NCBI GenBank assembly: GCA_024644465.1
Contig: JAHEKY010000017.1
Coordinates: forward strand, 1 to 43,273
Direction of reading: 5' to 3'
DNA from: Ilumatobacteraceae bacterium
Lineage (GTDB): Bacteria > Actinomycetota > Acidimicrobiia > Acidimicrobiales > Ilumatobacteraceae
DNA: 43,273 nt
The notes under the pieces were generated by a model. That model did not search any database and was not told the DNA's origin. It saw only the letters and a program-made list of their open reading frames with translations. Within the stretch, counting starts at the first letter, position 1. Every line of letters begins with the position of its first letter. Of this stretch, positions 32,552 through 40,646 are shown one piece after another. Position numbers and translations under genes: made by a program.

Positions 32552-33004
32552 GTGACCGCCATTCCCGCCCTGGTTCAGGCGCTGCTCGGATCGGACGCCG
32601 TCGCCCACGTGTGGACGACCAACCGGGACGGCAGTCCGCAGGTGTCGGTCGTCTGGGTGATCGCCCAGGGAGACGAGGTCCTGTTCGGCACCGACGCACG
32701 CAGCGAGAAGGCGAAGAACCTCGCCCGCGACTCGCGGATCATCCTGTCGATCGAGGACGAGGAGCGCAACGAGCGCGGCTATCAGCGGCACCTGGTGATC
32801 CGCGGCCGGGCGCGGATCGAACCCGGCCCGAACCCCGAGCTGATGGACCGGCTGGCGATGAAGTACACCGGTCTGCGCCGCCACCCGCTCGCCCTGCGTG
32901 ACTCGCCCACGAGTGTGGTCGTCCGCGTCGAAGTCGACCGGTTCAGCGGCGTCGGGCCCTGGATCGAAGCCGACGCGGACGCGACACTCGCGACGCAGTC
33001 CTGA
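32552..33004 (+). CDS. PPOX-class (F420-type) flavin/deazaflavin-dependent oxidoreductase
   Basis: 150 aa. AHVWTTNRDGSPQVSVVWVIAQGDEVLFGTDARSEKAKNLARDSRIILSIEDEE is the split-barrel signature of pyridoxamine-phosphate-oxidase-like proteins of the TIGR03618 type, which use F420 in actinobacteria. YQRHLVIRGRARIEPG and a C-terminal RVEVDRFSGVGPWI complete the barrel. The substrate is unknown. GTG 32552 has AAGGAGG eight bases upstream and TAGGGT (32505-32510) as a likely -10. Confidence 0.87.
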   Translation: MTAIPALVQALLGSDAVAHVWTTNRDGSPQVSVVWVIAQGDEVLFGTDARSEKAKNLARDSRIILSIEDEERNERGYQRHLVIRGRARIEPGPNPELMDRLAMKYTGLRRHPLALRDSPTSVVVRVEVDRFSGVGPWIEADADATLATQS

Positions 33005-33009
33005 CGCCG

Positions 33010-33033
33010 CGCGGCGACGGCGCCCGCCGCCGC
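33010..33033 (+). terminator. Possible hairpin after the PPOX gene
   Basis: GCGGCG...CGCCGC around a GGCGCC core, just after the stop at 33004. GC-only stem without a T-run, so weak. Confidence 0.3.
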
Positions 33034-33180
33034 GTGCGGCCGAAATCTCACGGTCGCGTGGTCGTCGCGCGCTCATCGTGGTCGTGACGGGGCGATCCAG
33101 CCCGCGCGTCGCCCGCGATCGACCTGAAACGACCCCTGATTCGCCCAATGCAGGCCTCATGTCGGGCAGTTCACGGACCG

Positions 33181-36100
33181 ATGAATCAAGTGGAGGTCAA
33201 GACGTTGGCACAGGAGCACGCGCGCGAGGCAGGCAGGTGGGCTGGGCGCCCGCGCGCGGCTCGGCTGATCAGGATCATCGCGTGGATCTTGCCGATCGCG
33301 GTGTCCGTCCTCGCGACGCACTACGTCGCGCGCGCGGTGACCAGGCCGCCGGGGGTCGCGCCGACGGTCATCTGGTTCATCGCGCTGACGCTCGTCGCGA
33401 CCTCGGTGCTCTATCTCGCGGACAAGGCCGCCCGCCGCTTGCTGCCACTCGCAGCACTGCTCCAGCTCTCGCTCGTCTTCCCTGATCGGGCGCCGTCGCG
33501 CTACCGGGCCGCGTTGCGCACCCAGACCGTGCGACAACTCGAGATGCGGGTCGCCGAGATCAAGGAGCGTGGCCTGCCCGACGACGCCACGGAGGGCGCG
33601 GAGACGCTGATCGAACTCGTCGCGGCGCTCAGCGCTCACGATCGCCTGACCCGCGGTCACGCCGAACGCGTTCGCGCGTACAGCCGGATGATCGGCGAGG
33701 AGATGGACCTCAAGGACGAGGATCTCGAGTTGTTGCAGTGGGCAGGGTTGCTGCACGACGTCGGCAAGTTGTTCGTGCCGGGCGAGATCCTGAACAAGCC
33801 CGGGCGGCTGACCGACGAAGAGTACGACGTGATCAAGCAGCATCCGGGCTGGGGCGCACAGCTGTGCGAGCCGCTGCGCGGCTGGCTCGGTGACTGGGTC
33901 GACGCGGTCGGCGAGCATCACGAGCGGTGGGACGGCAAGGGCTACCCGAACGGGCTGGCCGGCGAGGAGATCAGCCTCGCGGCGCGCATCGTCTCGGTCG
34001 CCGATGTGTTCGACGTGATCACGAGCGTTCGCTCGTACAAGCAGGCCGGTGGCGCCGCCGCGGGTCGCGAAGAACTGGCGCGGTGCGCCGGCACGCAGTT
34101 CGACGATCACGTGGTCCGGGCGTTCCTCAACGTCTCGCTGGGGCGACTGCGCATCGCGATGGGCCCGCTGTCGTGGCTGGCGCAGCTCCCGATGGTCGGC
34201 AGCACCCCGATCGCGCCCGTCATCGGCGGCGCCGCCAGTGTCGCGGCGACGGCCGCGACACTCGTCGTCGGTGGCGTGCTGGACAACGCGCCGCAGGAGT
34301 TCCAGCCGGTCGTCGACGCGGCCGCTCCGGCCGTGACGACCACGGCGCCCGTGGAGACCCTGCCGCCGCCGACCAGCCTCGAGATCGTCGTCGACACCAC
34401 GACCCCGCAGCCGACCACGACCACCACCACCACAACGACGACCACCACCACCACGACCACGACGACCGCGCCGCCGACCACCGCGCCCGCCGCGACGGTG
34501 CCGGCCACGACGGTTGCACCCCCGATTGCGGTGAACGACTCGCTCGAGACCGACGAGGGCGCGACGATCGTGTTCGACGTCGGCGCGAACGACGAACGCG
34601 CCGCCACGGCACGGGTCGCCTCGCCACCGGACCACGGAACGGTGACCCACCTGGGCGGCACGCGGTTCGAGTTCGCGACCCCCGACGACTGGTTCGGCAG
34701 TACCGAGTTCACGTACACGATCGAGGACGGCGCCGGCAACACCTCCTCGGCGGTCGTCACGATCACGGTTCGCCCGACACCGGACGCACCGGTCGCCGTC
34801 GCCGACACCGCCTCGGTCGACGAGGACGGCGTCGTGACGATCGACGTGCTCGCCAACGACCGCGACGGCGACGGCGACGCACTGTCGATCATCGCCGTCA
34901 GCAGCGACGACGGGGTGGCGACCACCGACGGGCGCACGATCACGTATCGGCCCGCACCGACGACGTTCGGCACGCACACGGTGACGTACGAAGTCGCGGA
35001 CGGCACCGGATTGAGCGCCATCGGCACGGTGACGGTGACGGTCGCGCCACGCAACTCGCGCCCACAGCTCGCAACGATCGGCGACCGCACCGTCGACGAA
35101 CTCGCCCGTCTCACGTTCACACTCACCGCCACCGACGTCGACGTGCCGGCAGACGTGCTCACGTTCTCGGCGAAGGGTCTTCCGTCCGGGGCGACCCTGA
35201 ACTCGGCGACCGGTGTCTTCGCGTGGACACCCAGCGAAACGCAGGGTGCGACGAGCTTCCTCGTGACGTTCACCGTCTCCGACGGCGAGCTCACCGACTC
35301 CGAGTCGATCGCGCTCCTGGTCAACGACGTCAACACCGCCCCGGTGCTCGGCCCGATCGGCGACCGGACGGTCGACGAACTGGCGGCGCTGGCGTTCACC
35401 GTCGGAGCCTCCGACAGTGACCTGCCGGCCGACGTTTTGACGTTGGCGGCGACGGGCCTCCCGGCCGGTGCGACGTTCGACAGCGCGAGCGGGGCGTTCG
35501 CGTGGACGCCGACCGAAGCCCAGGGCGGCCTCGCGGTGCCGGTCACGTTCTCGGTGACCGACGACGGGGCCGGCTCACTCACGGACACCGAGACGATCAC
35601 GATCACGGCCAACGACGTCAACGGTGCCCCGGTGCTCGGCCCGATCGGCGACCGGACGGTCGACGAGCTGGTGGCGCTGGCGTTCACCGTCGGAGCCTCC
35701 GACGCGGACCTGCCGGCCGACGCGCTGACGTTGGCGGCGACGGGCCTGCCCGCCGGTGCGACGTTCGACAGCGCGACCGGGGCGTTCGCGTGGACGCCGA
35801 CCGAAGCGCAGGGCGGTCTCGCGGTGCCAGTCACGTTCTCGGTGACCGACGACGGGGCCGGCTCGCTGACGGACACCGAGACGATCACGATCACGGTCAA
35901 CGAGGTCAACACCGCGCCCGTGCTCGCACCGATCGGCGACCGCACGGTCGACGAGACCGAACCACTCACCTTCACGCTCAACGCGATCGACGCGGACGTG
36001 CCGGCCGACGGGCTCTCGTTCTCCGCGACCGGTCTGCCCACCGGCGCGACGCTCGACCCCGCGACCGGCGCGTTCGCATGGACGCCGACCGAGGCACAGG

Positions 36101-39100
36101 GTGGAGCGACGTACCCGATCACGTTCCGGGTGACCGACGACGGTGCGGGAGCACTGTCCGATGCCGAGACGATCGACGTCACGGTCACCGAGGTCAACAC
36201 CGCCCCTGTGCTCGCGCCGATCGGCGACCGCTCGATCGATGAGCTCGTGACGCTCGCCTTCACCCTCACTGCCTCGGACGGCGACATTCCAGCCGACTCG
36301 CTCGCGTACTCGGCGACCGGGCTGCCAGTGGGCGCGACACTGGACGCGTCGACCGGCGACTTCGCATGGACGCCGGCCGAGACCGACGACGGCGACCACG
36401 CGATCACGTTCAGCGTCACCGACGACGGAACTGGTGCGCTCGTCGACTCCGAGTCGATCACCGTCACCGTGAACGAGGTCAACACGGCCCCGGTGCTCGC
36501 CACGGTCGGCGACCGTTCGGTCGACGAAGCGGCCACGCTCGCATTCACGTTGACGGCGACCGACGGCGATCTGCCCGCCGAGACCGTCACCTTCTCCGCC
36601 TCCGGGTTGCCGGCCGGGTCGACACTCGACGCGGTGACCGGCGACTTCACGTGGACGCCGTCGGAAGCCCAGGGTGGGGCGACGTTCACCGTCACGTTCA
36701 CCGCGACCGACGACGGCGCGAGCCCGCTGGCCGATTCCGAGACGATCGCGATCACCGTGAACGAGCTCAACAGTGCGCCGGTGCTCGCTCCGGTCGGGGA
36801 CAAGAACGTCGACGAATCCTCGCCGCTGGCATTCACGCTGAACGCCGTCGACAGCGACGTGCCCGCTGACTCGCTCGCGTTCTCCGCCACCGGTCTGCCC
36901 GCCGGCGCGACACTCGACCCCGTGACCGGTGACTTCGTTTGGACCCCCACCGAGTCGCAGGGCGCAGCAAGCTACCTCGTCACGTTCACGGTGACCGACG
37001 ACGGCACCGGTGCACTCTCCGACAGCGAGACCATCGCGATCCTCGTCGGCGAGACGAACCAGGCGCCCACCCTCGCGCCCGTCGGGGATCGTTCCGCCGA
37101 CGAACTCGCCCCGCTGACGTTCACGCTGACCGCGACCGATCCGGACCTGCCGGCCGACGGGCTGACGTTCACCGCGTCCGGGCTGCCCGCCGGTGCGACG
37201 CTCGACCCGGTGACCGGCGCCTTCTCGTGGACGCCCGCCGAAACCGACGACGGCCCGCACGTGATCACGTTCACGGTGACCGACGACGGCGCCGGTGCGC
37301 TGGCCGACTCCGAGACGATCACGATCACCGTCGACGAGGTCAACTCGAATCCGGCGCTCGGAGCGATCGGCGACCGGTCGGTCGACGAGCAGGCGACGTT
37401 GGCGTTCACCCTGGCAGCGACCGATTCCGACGTGCCGGCGAACGGGCTGACGTTCTCCGCAACGGGGCTGCCGGCCGGTGCGACGCTCGACCCCGTCACC
37501 GGTGATGTCTCATGGACGCCGGCCGAGGCGCAGGGCGGCATCGCGTACCCGGTCACGTTCAGCGTGACCGACGACGGCGCGGGAACGTTGAGTGACAGCG
37601 AGTCGATCACGATCACGGTCGATGAGGTGAACACGGCCCCGGTGCTGTCGCCGATCGGCGACAAGTCGGTCGACGAACTCGTCGCACTGTCCTTCACCGT
37701 GGCGGCCACCGATGGTGATCTGCCCGCCGACGGTCTCACCTACACGGCGTCCGGGTTGCCCGCCGGCGCAACGCTCGATCCGGTGACGGGCGACTTCTCG
37801 TGGACGCCGTCCGAACCTCAGGGACCGGCGAGCTACCTCGTGACGTTCGTCGTCACCGACGACGGCACGGGCGCCCTGACCGACACCGAAGACGTCGCGA
37901 TCCTCGTCTCGGAGGTCAACACCGCCCCCGTACTCGCCGCGATCGGCGACCAGACCGTCGACGAGCAGACGGCGCTGACCTTCACCGTGTCGGCGTCCGA
38001 CGCCGATCTCCCGGCGAACGGCCTCACCTACACCGCGTCCGGGCTGCCTGCCGGCGCGTCGCTCGACCCCTCGACCGGCGCCTTCGCGTGGACGCCCGCC
38101 GAGTCGCAGGACGGCGATCACGCAATCACGTTCACGGTGACCGACGACGGTGCGGGCGCCCTCGACGACACCGAGACGATCACGATCACCGTGAGCGACG
38201 TCAACACTGCACCGGTGCTCGGCGCAATCGGCGACCGAGCCGTCGACGAGCTGGCAGCACTCGCGTTCACGCTGACCGCGACCGACGCCGACGTCCCCGC
38301 CAACGGGCTGTCGTACTCGGCGGTCGGCCTGCCGGCCGGCGCGACACTCGACCCGTCGACCGGCGACTTCGCCTGGACGCCCTCCGAGGCCCAGGACGGC
38401 ACCCATCCGATCACGTTCACCGTCACCGACGACGGGGCCGGTGCCCTGTCCGACTCGGAGGCGATCACGATCACGGTCAACGAGGTCAACAACCCCCCGG
38501 TGCTGGCCGGAATCGCTGATCAGGCGAGCTACATCGGCGAAGCGATCAACCTGACCGTCACGGCGTCCGACCCGGATGTCCCACCGAACAACCTGACGTT
38601 CTCGGCCACCGGGTTGCCCGCCGGTCTGAGCATCGACGCCGTCACGGGTGTCATCTCGGGGTCGCCGACGAGCGTCGCGACGTACTCGGTGACGGTGACG
38701 GTCACCGAGACGGATGGTTCGCCGACGAACTTGAACGACGCGCAGGTCGTGGCGTGGACCGTCAACGCACTGCCGAACATCGTGATCAGCGAGATCACGA
38801 CGATTGGCCCGGGTGGTGTGGCCGACGAGTTCATCGAGCTGTACAACCCCACGTCGACCCCCGTCAACATCGGCGGGTGGGAGATCCGCCGTTCCGACGG
38901 GAACAACACGCCGTTGCCGACGATCGTGATCCCGAACGGCACGAACATGGCCGCGAGCGAGTACTACCTCCTCGCCGAGTCGAGTGTCGCCGCGGCGCTC
39001 GGTGCGGACCTCGCGTACACCGGCGAGCTCCCGAAGGGGGCCGGTGTGGCCCTGTTCACGAAGACGGGCGTCGAGGTCGACGCGGTCGGCACGGGCCCCG

Positions 39101-39834
39101 TCCCGTGGCAGGACGGACTCGGTTCGACTTATGGCGAGGGAACGCACCTTCCGCCGCTCGACGGAATGGTGGCCCAGAGCTACGAGCGGCGCTCGGGTGT
39201 CGGTCACTGCATCGACGTCGGCGACAACTCCACCGACTTCTTCCACAACTTGACGACTCGGAACCCTCAGAACTCGAGTGTGACCGAGGCGTGCGGGACG
39301 CCCCCGCCGTTCGTGCCACCACCGCCGGCTGATCACATCGTGATCAGCGAGTTCCGCTTCGACGGCCCTGGGGGCGGCAACGACGAGTTCATCGAGCTGT
39401 ACAACCCGACCGCGGCGACGATCAACCTGACCGGCTACGTCCTGCGCAACCAGAACAACGACATCGTCGCGGTGCTCGCCGGGTTCATCGACAGCGGTGA
39501 GCATCTCCTCATCGCCAGCGTGCCCTTCCAGGTCAACAACGGCATCACGCCCGACATCTGGCAGGCCGGTTCCGTCCAGAACAATTCCGGGGTGTACCTC
39601 CTCGATGCCTCCTCCACCGTGGTCGACGCGGTGTCGACCGGCGGCCTGTCACAGACCGAGGGCACGCCGCTGCCGCCGATCGGCGGGCGCGTGATCCAGA
39701 GCTACGAGCGCCGCATCGGAGCTGCGGGTGGCAACTGCGTCGACACCGACGTCAACGCAGACGACTTCTTCCACAACCTCTTCTCCAGCAACCCGCAGAC
39801 GCTCGCCGACCCGCCGGTCGCCTGCGGCTCCTGA
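33181..39834 (+). CDS. Giant membrane HD-GYP protein with extracellular cadherin/Ig-like repeats and two lamin-tail domains
   Basis: 2217 aa from ATG 33181 (TTG 33205 with GGAGG before it is the alternative). Order: two membrane helices (about 29-50, 60-80); cytoplasmic HD-GYP domain with HDVGK (H192-D193) and HHERWDGKGYP (from H246), the intact cyclic-di-GMP phosphodiesterase signature; a third helix (about 342-366); a Thr/Pro linker with 18 consecutive Thr; two tandem-95/cadherin-like units (about 449-628); thirteen Ig-like units of about 95 residues with GLPAGATLDPxTGxFxWTP; and two lamin-tail domains (ISE.....G...DEFIELYNPT, SYERR). The extracellular half looks like an adhesin or sensor joined to cyclic-di-GMP turnover. 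Confidence 0.88.
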   Translation: MNQVEVKTLAQEHAREAGRWAGRPRAARLIRIIAWILPIAVSVLATHYVARAVTRPPGVAPTVIWFIALTLVATSVLYLADKAARRLLPLAALLQLSLVFPDRAPSRYRAALRTQTVRQLEMRVAEIKERGLPDDATEGAETLIELVAALSAHDRLTRGHAERVRAYSRMIGEEMDLKDEDLELLQWAGLLHDVGKLFVPGEILNKPGRLTDEEYDVIKQHPGWGAQLCEPLRGWLGDWVDAVGEHHERWDGKGYPNGLAGEEISLAARIVSVADVFDVITSVRSYKQAGGAAAGREELARCAGTQFDDHVVRAFLNVSLGRLRIAMGPLSWLAQLPMVGSTPIAPVIGGAASVAATAATLVVGGVLDNAPQEFQPVVDAAAPAVTTTAPVETLPPPTSLEIVVDTTTPQPTTTTTTTTTTTTTTTTTTAPPTTAPAATVPATTVAPPIAVNDSLETDEGATIVFDVGANDERAATARVASPPDHGTVTHLGGTRFEFATPDDWFGSTEFTYTIEDGAGNTSSAVVTITVRPTPDAPVAVADTASVDEDGVVTIDVLANDRDGDGDALSIIAVSSDDGVATTDGRTITYRPAPTTFGTHTVTYEVADGTGLSAIGTVTVTVAPRNSRPQLATIGDRTVDELARLTFTLTATDVDVPADVLTFSAKGLPSGATLNSATGVFAWTPSETQGATSFLVTFTVSDGELTDSESIALLVNDVNTAPVLGPIGDRTVDELAALAFTVGASDSDLPADVLTLAATGLPAGATFDSASGAFAWTPTEAQGGLAVPVTFSVTDDGAGSLTDTETITITANDVNGAPVLGPIGDRTVDELVALAFTVGASDADLPADALTLAATGLPAGATFDSATGAFAWTPTEAQGGLAVPVTFSVTDDGAGSLTDTETITITVNEVNTAPVLAPIGDRTVDETEPLTFTLNAIDADVPADGLSFSATGLPTGATLDPATGAFAWTPTEAQGGATYPITFRVTDDGAGALSDAETIDVTVTEVNTAPVLAPIGDRSIDELVTLAFTLTASDGDIPADSLAYSATGLPVGATLDASTGDFAWTPAETDDGDHAITFSVTDDGTGALVDSESITVTVNEVNTAPVLATVGDRSVDEAATLAFTLTATDGDLPAETVTFSASGLPAGSTLDAVTGDFTWTPSEAQGGATFTVTFTATDDGASPLADSETIAITVNELNSAPVLAPVGDKNVDESSPLAFTLNAVDSDVPADSLAFSATGLPAGATLDPVTGDFVWTPTESQGAASYLVTFTVTDDGTGALSDSETIAILVGETNQAPTLAPVGDRSADELAPLTFTLTATDPDLPADGLTFTASGLPAGATLDPVTGAFSWTPAETDDGPHVITFTVTDDGAGALADSETITITVDEVNSNPALGAIGDRSVDEQATLAFTLAATDSDVPANGLTFSATGLPAGATLDPVTGDVSWTPAEAQGGIAYPVTFSVTDDGAGTLSDSESITITVDEVNTAPVLSPIGDKSVDELVALSFTVAATDGDLPADGLTYTASGLPAGATLDPVTGDFSWTPSEPQGPASYLVTFVVTDDGTGALTDTEDVAILVSEVNTAPVLAAIGDQTVDEQTALTFTVSASDADLPANGLTYTASGLPAGASLDPSTGAFAWTPAESQDGDHAITFTVTDDGAGALDDTETITITVSDVNTAPVLGAIGDRAVDELAALAFTLTATDADVPANGLSYSAVGLPAGATLDPSTGDFAWTPSEAQDGTHPITFTVTDDGAGALSDSEAITITVNEVNNPPVLAGIADQASYIGEAINLTVTASDPDVPPNNLTFSATGLPAGLSIDAVTGVISGSPTSVATYSVTVTVTETDGSPTNLNDAQVVAWTVNALPNIVISEITTIGPGGVADEFIELYNPTSTPVNIGGWEIRRSDGNNTPLPTIVIPNGTNMAASEYYLLAESSVAAALGADLAYTGELPKGAGVALFTKTGVEVDAVGTGPVPWQDGLGSTYGEGTHLPPLDGMVAQSYERRSGVGHCIDVGDNSTDFFHNLTTRNPQNSSVTEACGTPPPFVPPPPADHIVISEFRFDGPGGGNDEFIELYNPTAATINLTGYVLRNQNNDIVAVLAGFIDSGEHLLIASVPFQVNNGITPDIWQAGSVQNNSGVYLLDASSTVVDAVSTGGLSQTEGTPLPPIGGRVIQSYERRIGAAGGNCVDTDVNADDFFHNLFSSNPQTLADPPVACGS
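35065..38770 (+). repeat. Tandem Ig-like domain repeats inside the HD-GYP gene (13 units of about 285 bases)
   Basis: Twelve closely similar units share the frame IGDRTVDELxxLxFTLxATDxDxPADxLTFSATGLPAGATLD and end NxAPVL. The thirteenth is divergent. Units 2 and 3 (about 35341-35628 and 35629-35916) are nearly identical in DNA, indicating recent duplication. Two unit types differ by TEAQGGA... versus ETDDGDH.... Confidence 0.9.
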
Positions 39835-39899
39835 GCGCAGACAATCCCTGGTCAGCGATGATCGCGCGCTCGGTCCGGGCGCCGACACGCTGCGTCGCG

Positions 39900-39905
39900 T
39901 ACACT
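39900..39905 (+). promoter_or_regulatory. Candidate -10 of the GNAT-like gene
   Basis: TACACT, eight bases before ATG 39914, the same spacing as at the nitrile hydratase operon; near-leaderless. Confidence 0.4.
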
Positions 39906-39913
39906 CGCGACGA

Positions 39914-40636
39914 ATGGCATCCCCCCCACCACGCGACGCCGGTGTCCACGCACCGAGCGACGCCCGACGGACCGATCGTCGCCCGACGATTCTCCCGCCG
40001 ACGCGCGTCGTCCTCCCGAGCGCCCCTGGGGAGGAATCGGTATCGGCGGCCACGATCGGTGAGCGGCATGCGGCCTCGCCCGAGCTGTCCGTCACGCTGG
40101 AGTCGGTGGTCACCGGCGAGGACGCCGAGAAGCTCTGGAACACCTACCACGTCAACTTCGCCCCACTCGGCGAACTCGCAATGCTGCAACACGTGTTTTC
40201 GCGCGAAGAGATTCTCGACGAGCTCGCCAACCCGAAGATCACCAAGATCGTCGGTTGGGCGGGAACCGAACCGGCCGGTCTCGGCATGGTCACGAACGAC
40301 CTCGAGAGCGTCCCGCAGATCTCCCCGGACTTCCTCCGCGCCCGATATCCCGACCACGCCGCGGACGACAGGATCTACTACGGCATTCTCGTCGCCGTGT
40401 CGCACCGGCAACGTGGGCTGACGCTGTTCAACCGCATCTACACCGAGCTGTGGCAGGTCGCCGCGAAGGCCGGCGGCATCCTCGCGTTCGACATCTGCCA
40501 GTTCAACCGCGACGCGTTCGACACCGACTCGCTCGTCGGGCGGATCGCATCCAGCTTTCCCGATGGCACCGTGTCGATCGCCGATCAGCAGACCTGGTAC
40601 ATCGCGGAGTTGCCGCGACCGATCGAACAGATCTGA
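39914..40636 (+). CDS. GNAT-like acetyltransferase-fold protein
   Basis: 240 aa. The first about 55 residues are Pro/Arg-rich and look disordered. After them come LSVTLESVVTGEDAEKLWNTYHVNFAPLGELAMLQHVFSREEILDELANPKITKIVGW, a central strand IYYGILVAVSHRQRGLTLFNRIYTELWQVAAKAGGILAFDICQFNRDAF, and a closing TWYIAELPR. The ILVAVSHRQRGL strand-loop-helix resembles the acetyl-CoA-binding motif A (V....RG.G), although the canonical Q/RxxGxG/A is imperfect. The substrate is unknown. It sits between the HD-GYP gene and the GGDEF-EAL gene, with which it converges after 10 bases. Confidence 0.6.
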   Translation: MASPPPRDAGVHAPSDARRTDRRPTILPPTRVVLPSAPGEESVSAATIGERHAASPELSVTLESVVTGEDAEKLWNTYHVNFAPLGELAMLQHVFSREEILDELANPKITKIVGWAGTEPAGLGMVTNDLESVPQISPDFLRARYPDHAADDRIYYGILVAVSHRQRGLTLFNRIYTELWQVAAKAGGILAFDICQFNRDAFDTDSLVGRIASSFPDGTVSIADQQTWYIAELPRPIEQI

Positions 40637-40646
40637 GTCGTCGGCG

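Noticed and set aside
34414-34467. The ACN-repeat stretch as a simple-sequence or CRISPR-like repeat.
   Set aside because: It encodes 18 Thr in a Thr/Pro linker between a membrane helix and the extracellular domains; codon choice varies, so it is not a DNA-level repeat array.
35065-38770. The roughly 285-base tandem repeats as a CRISPR array or satellite.
   Set aside because: They are in-frame protein domains of one continuous gene with diverged copies.
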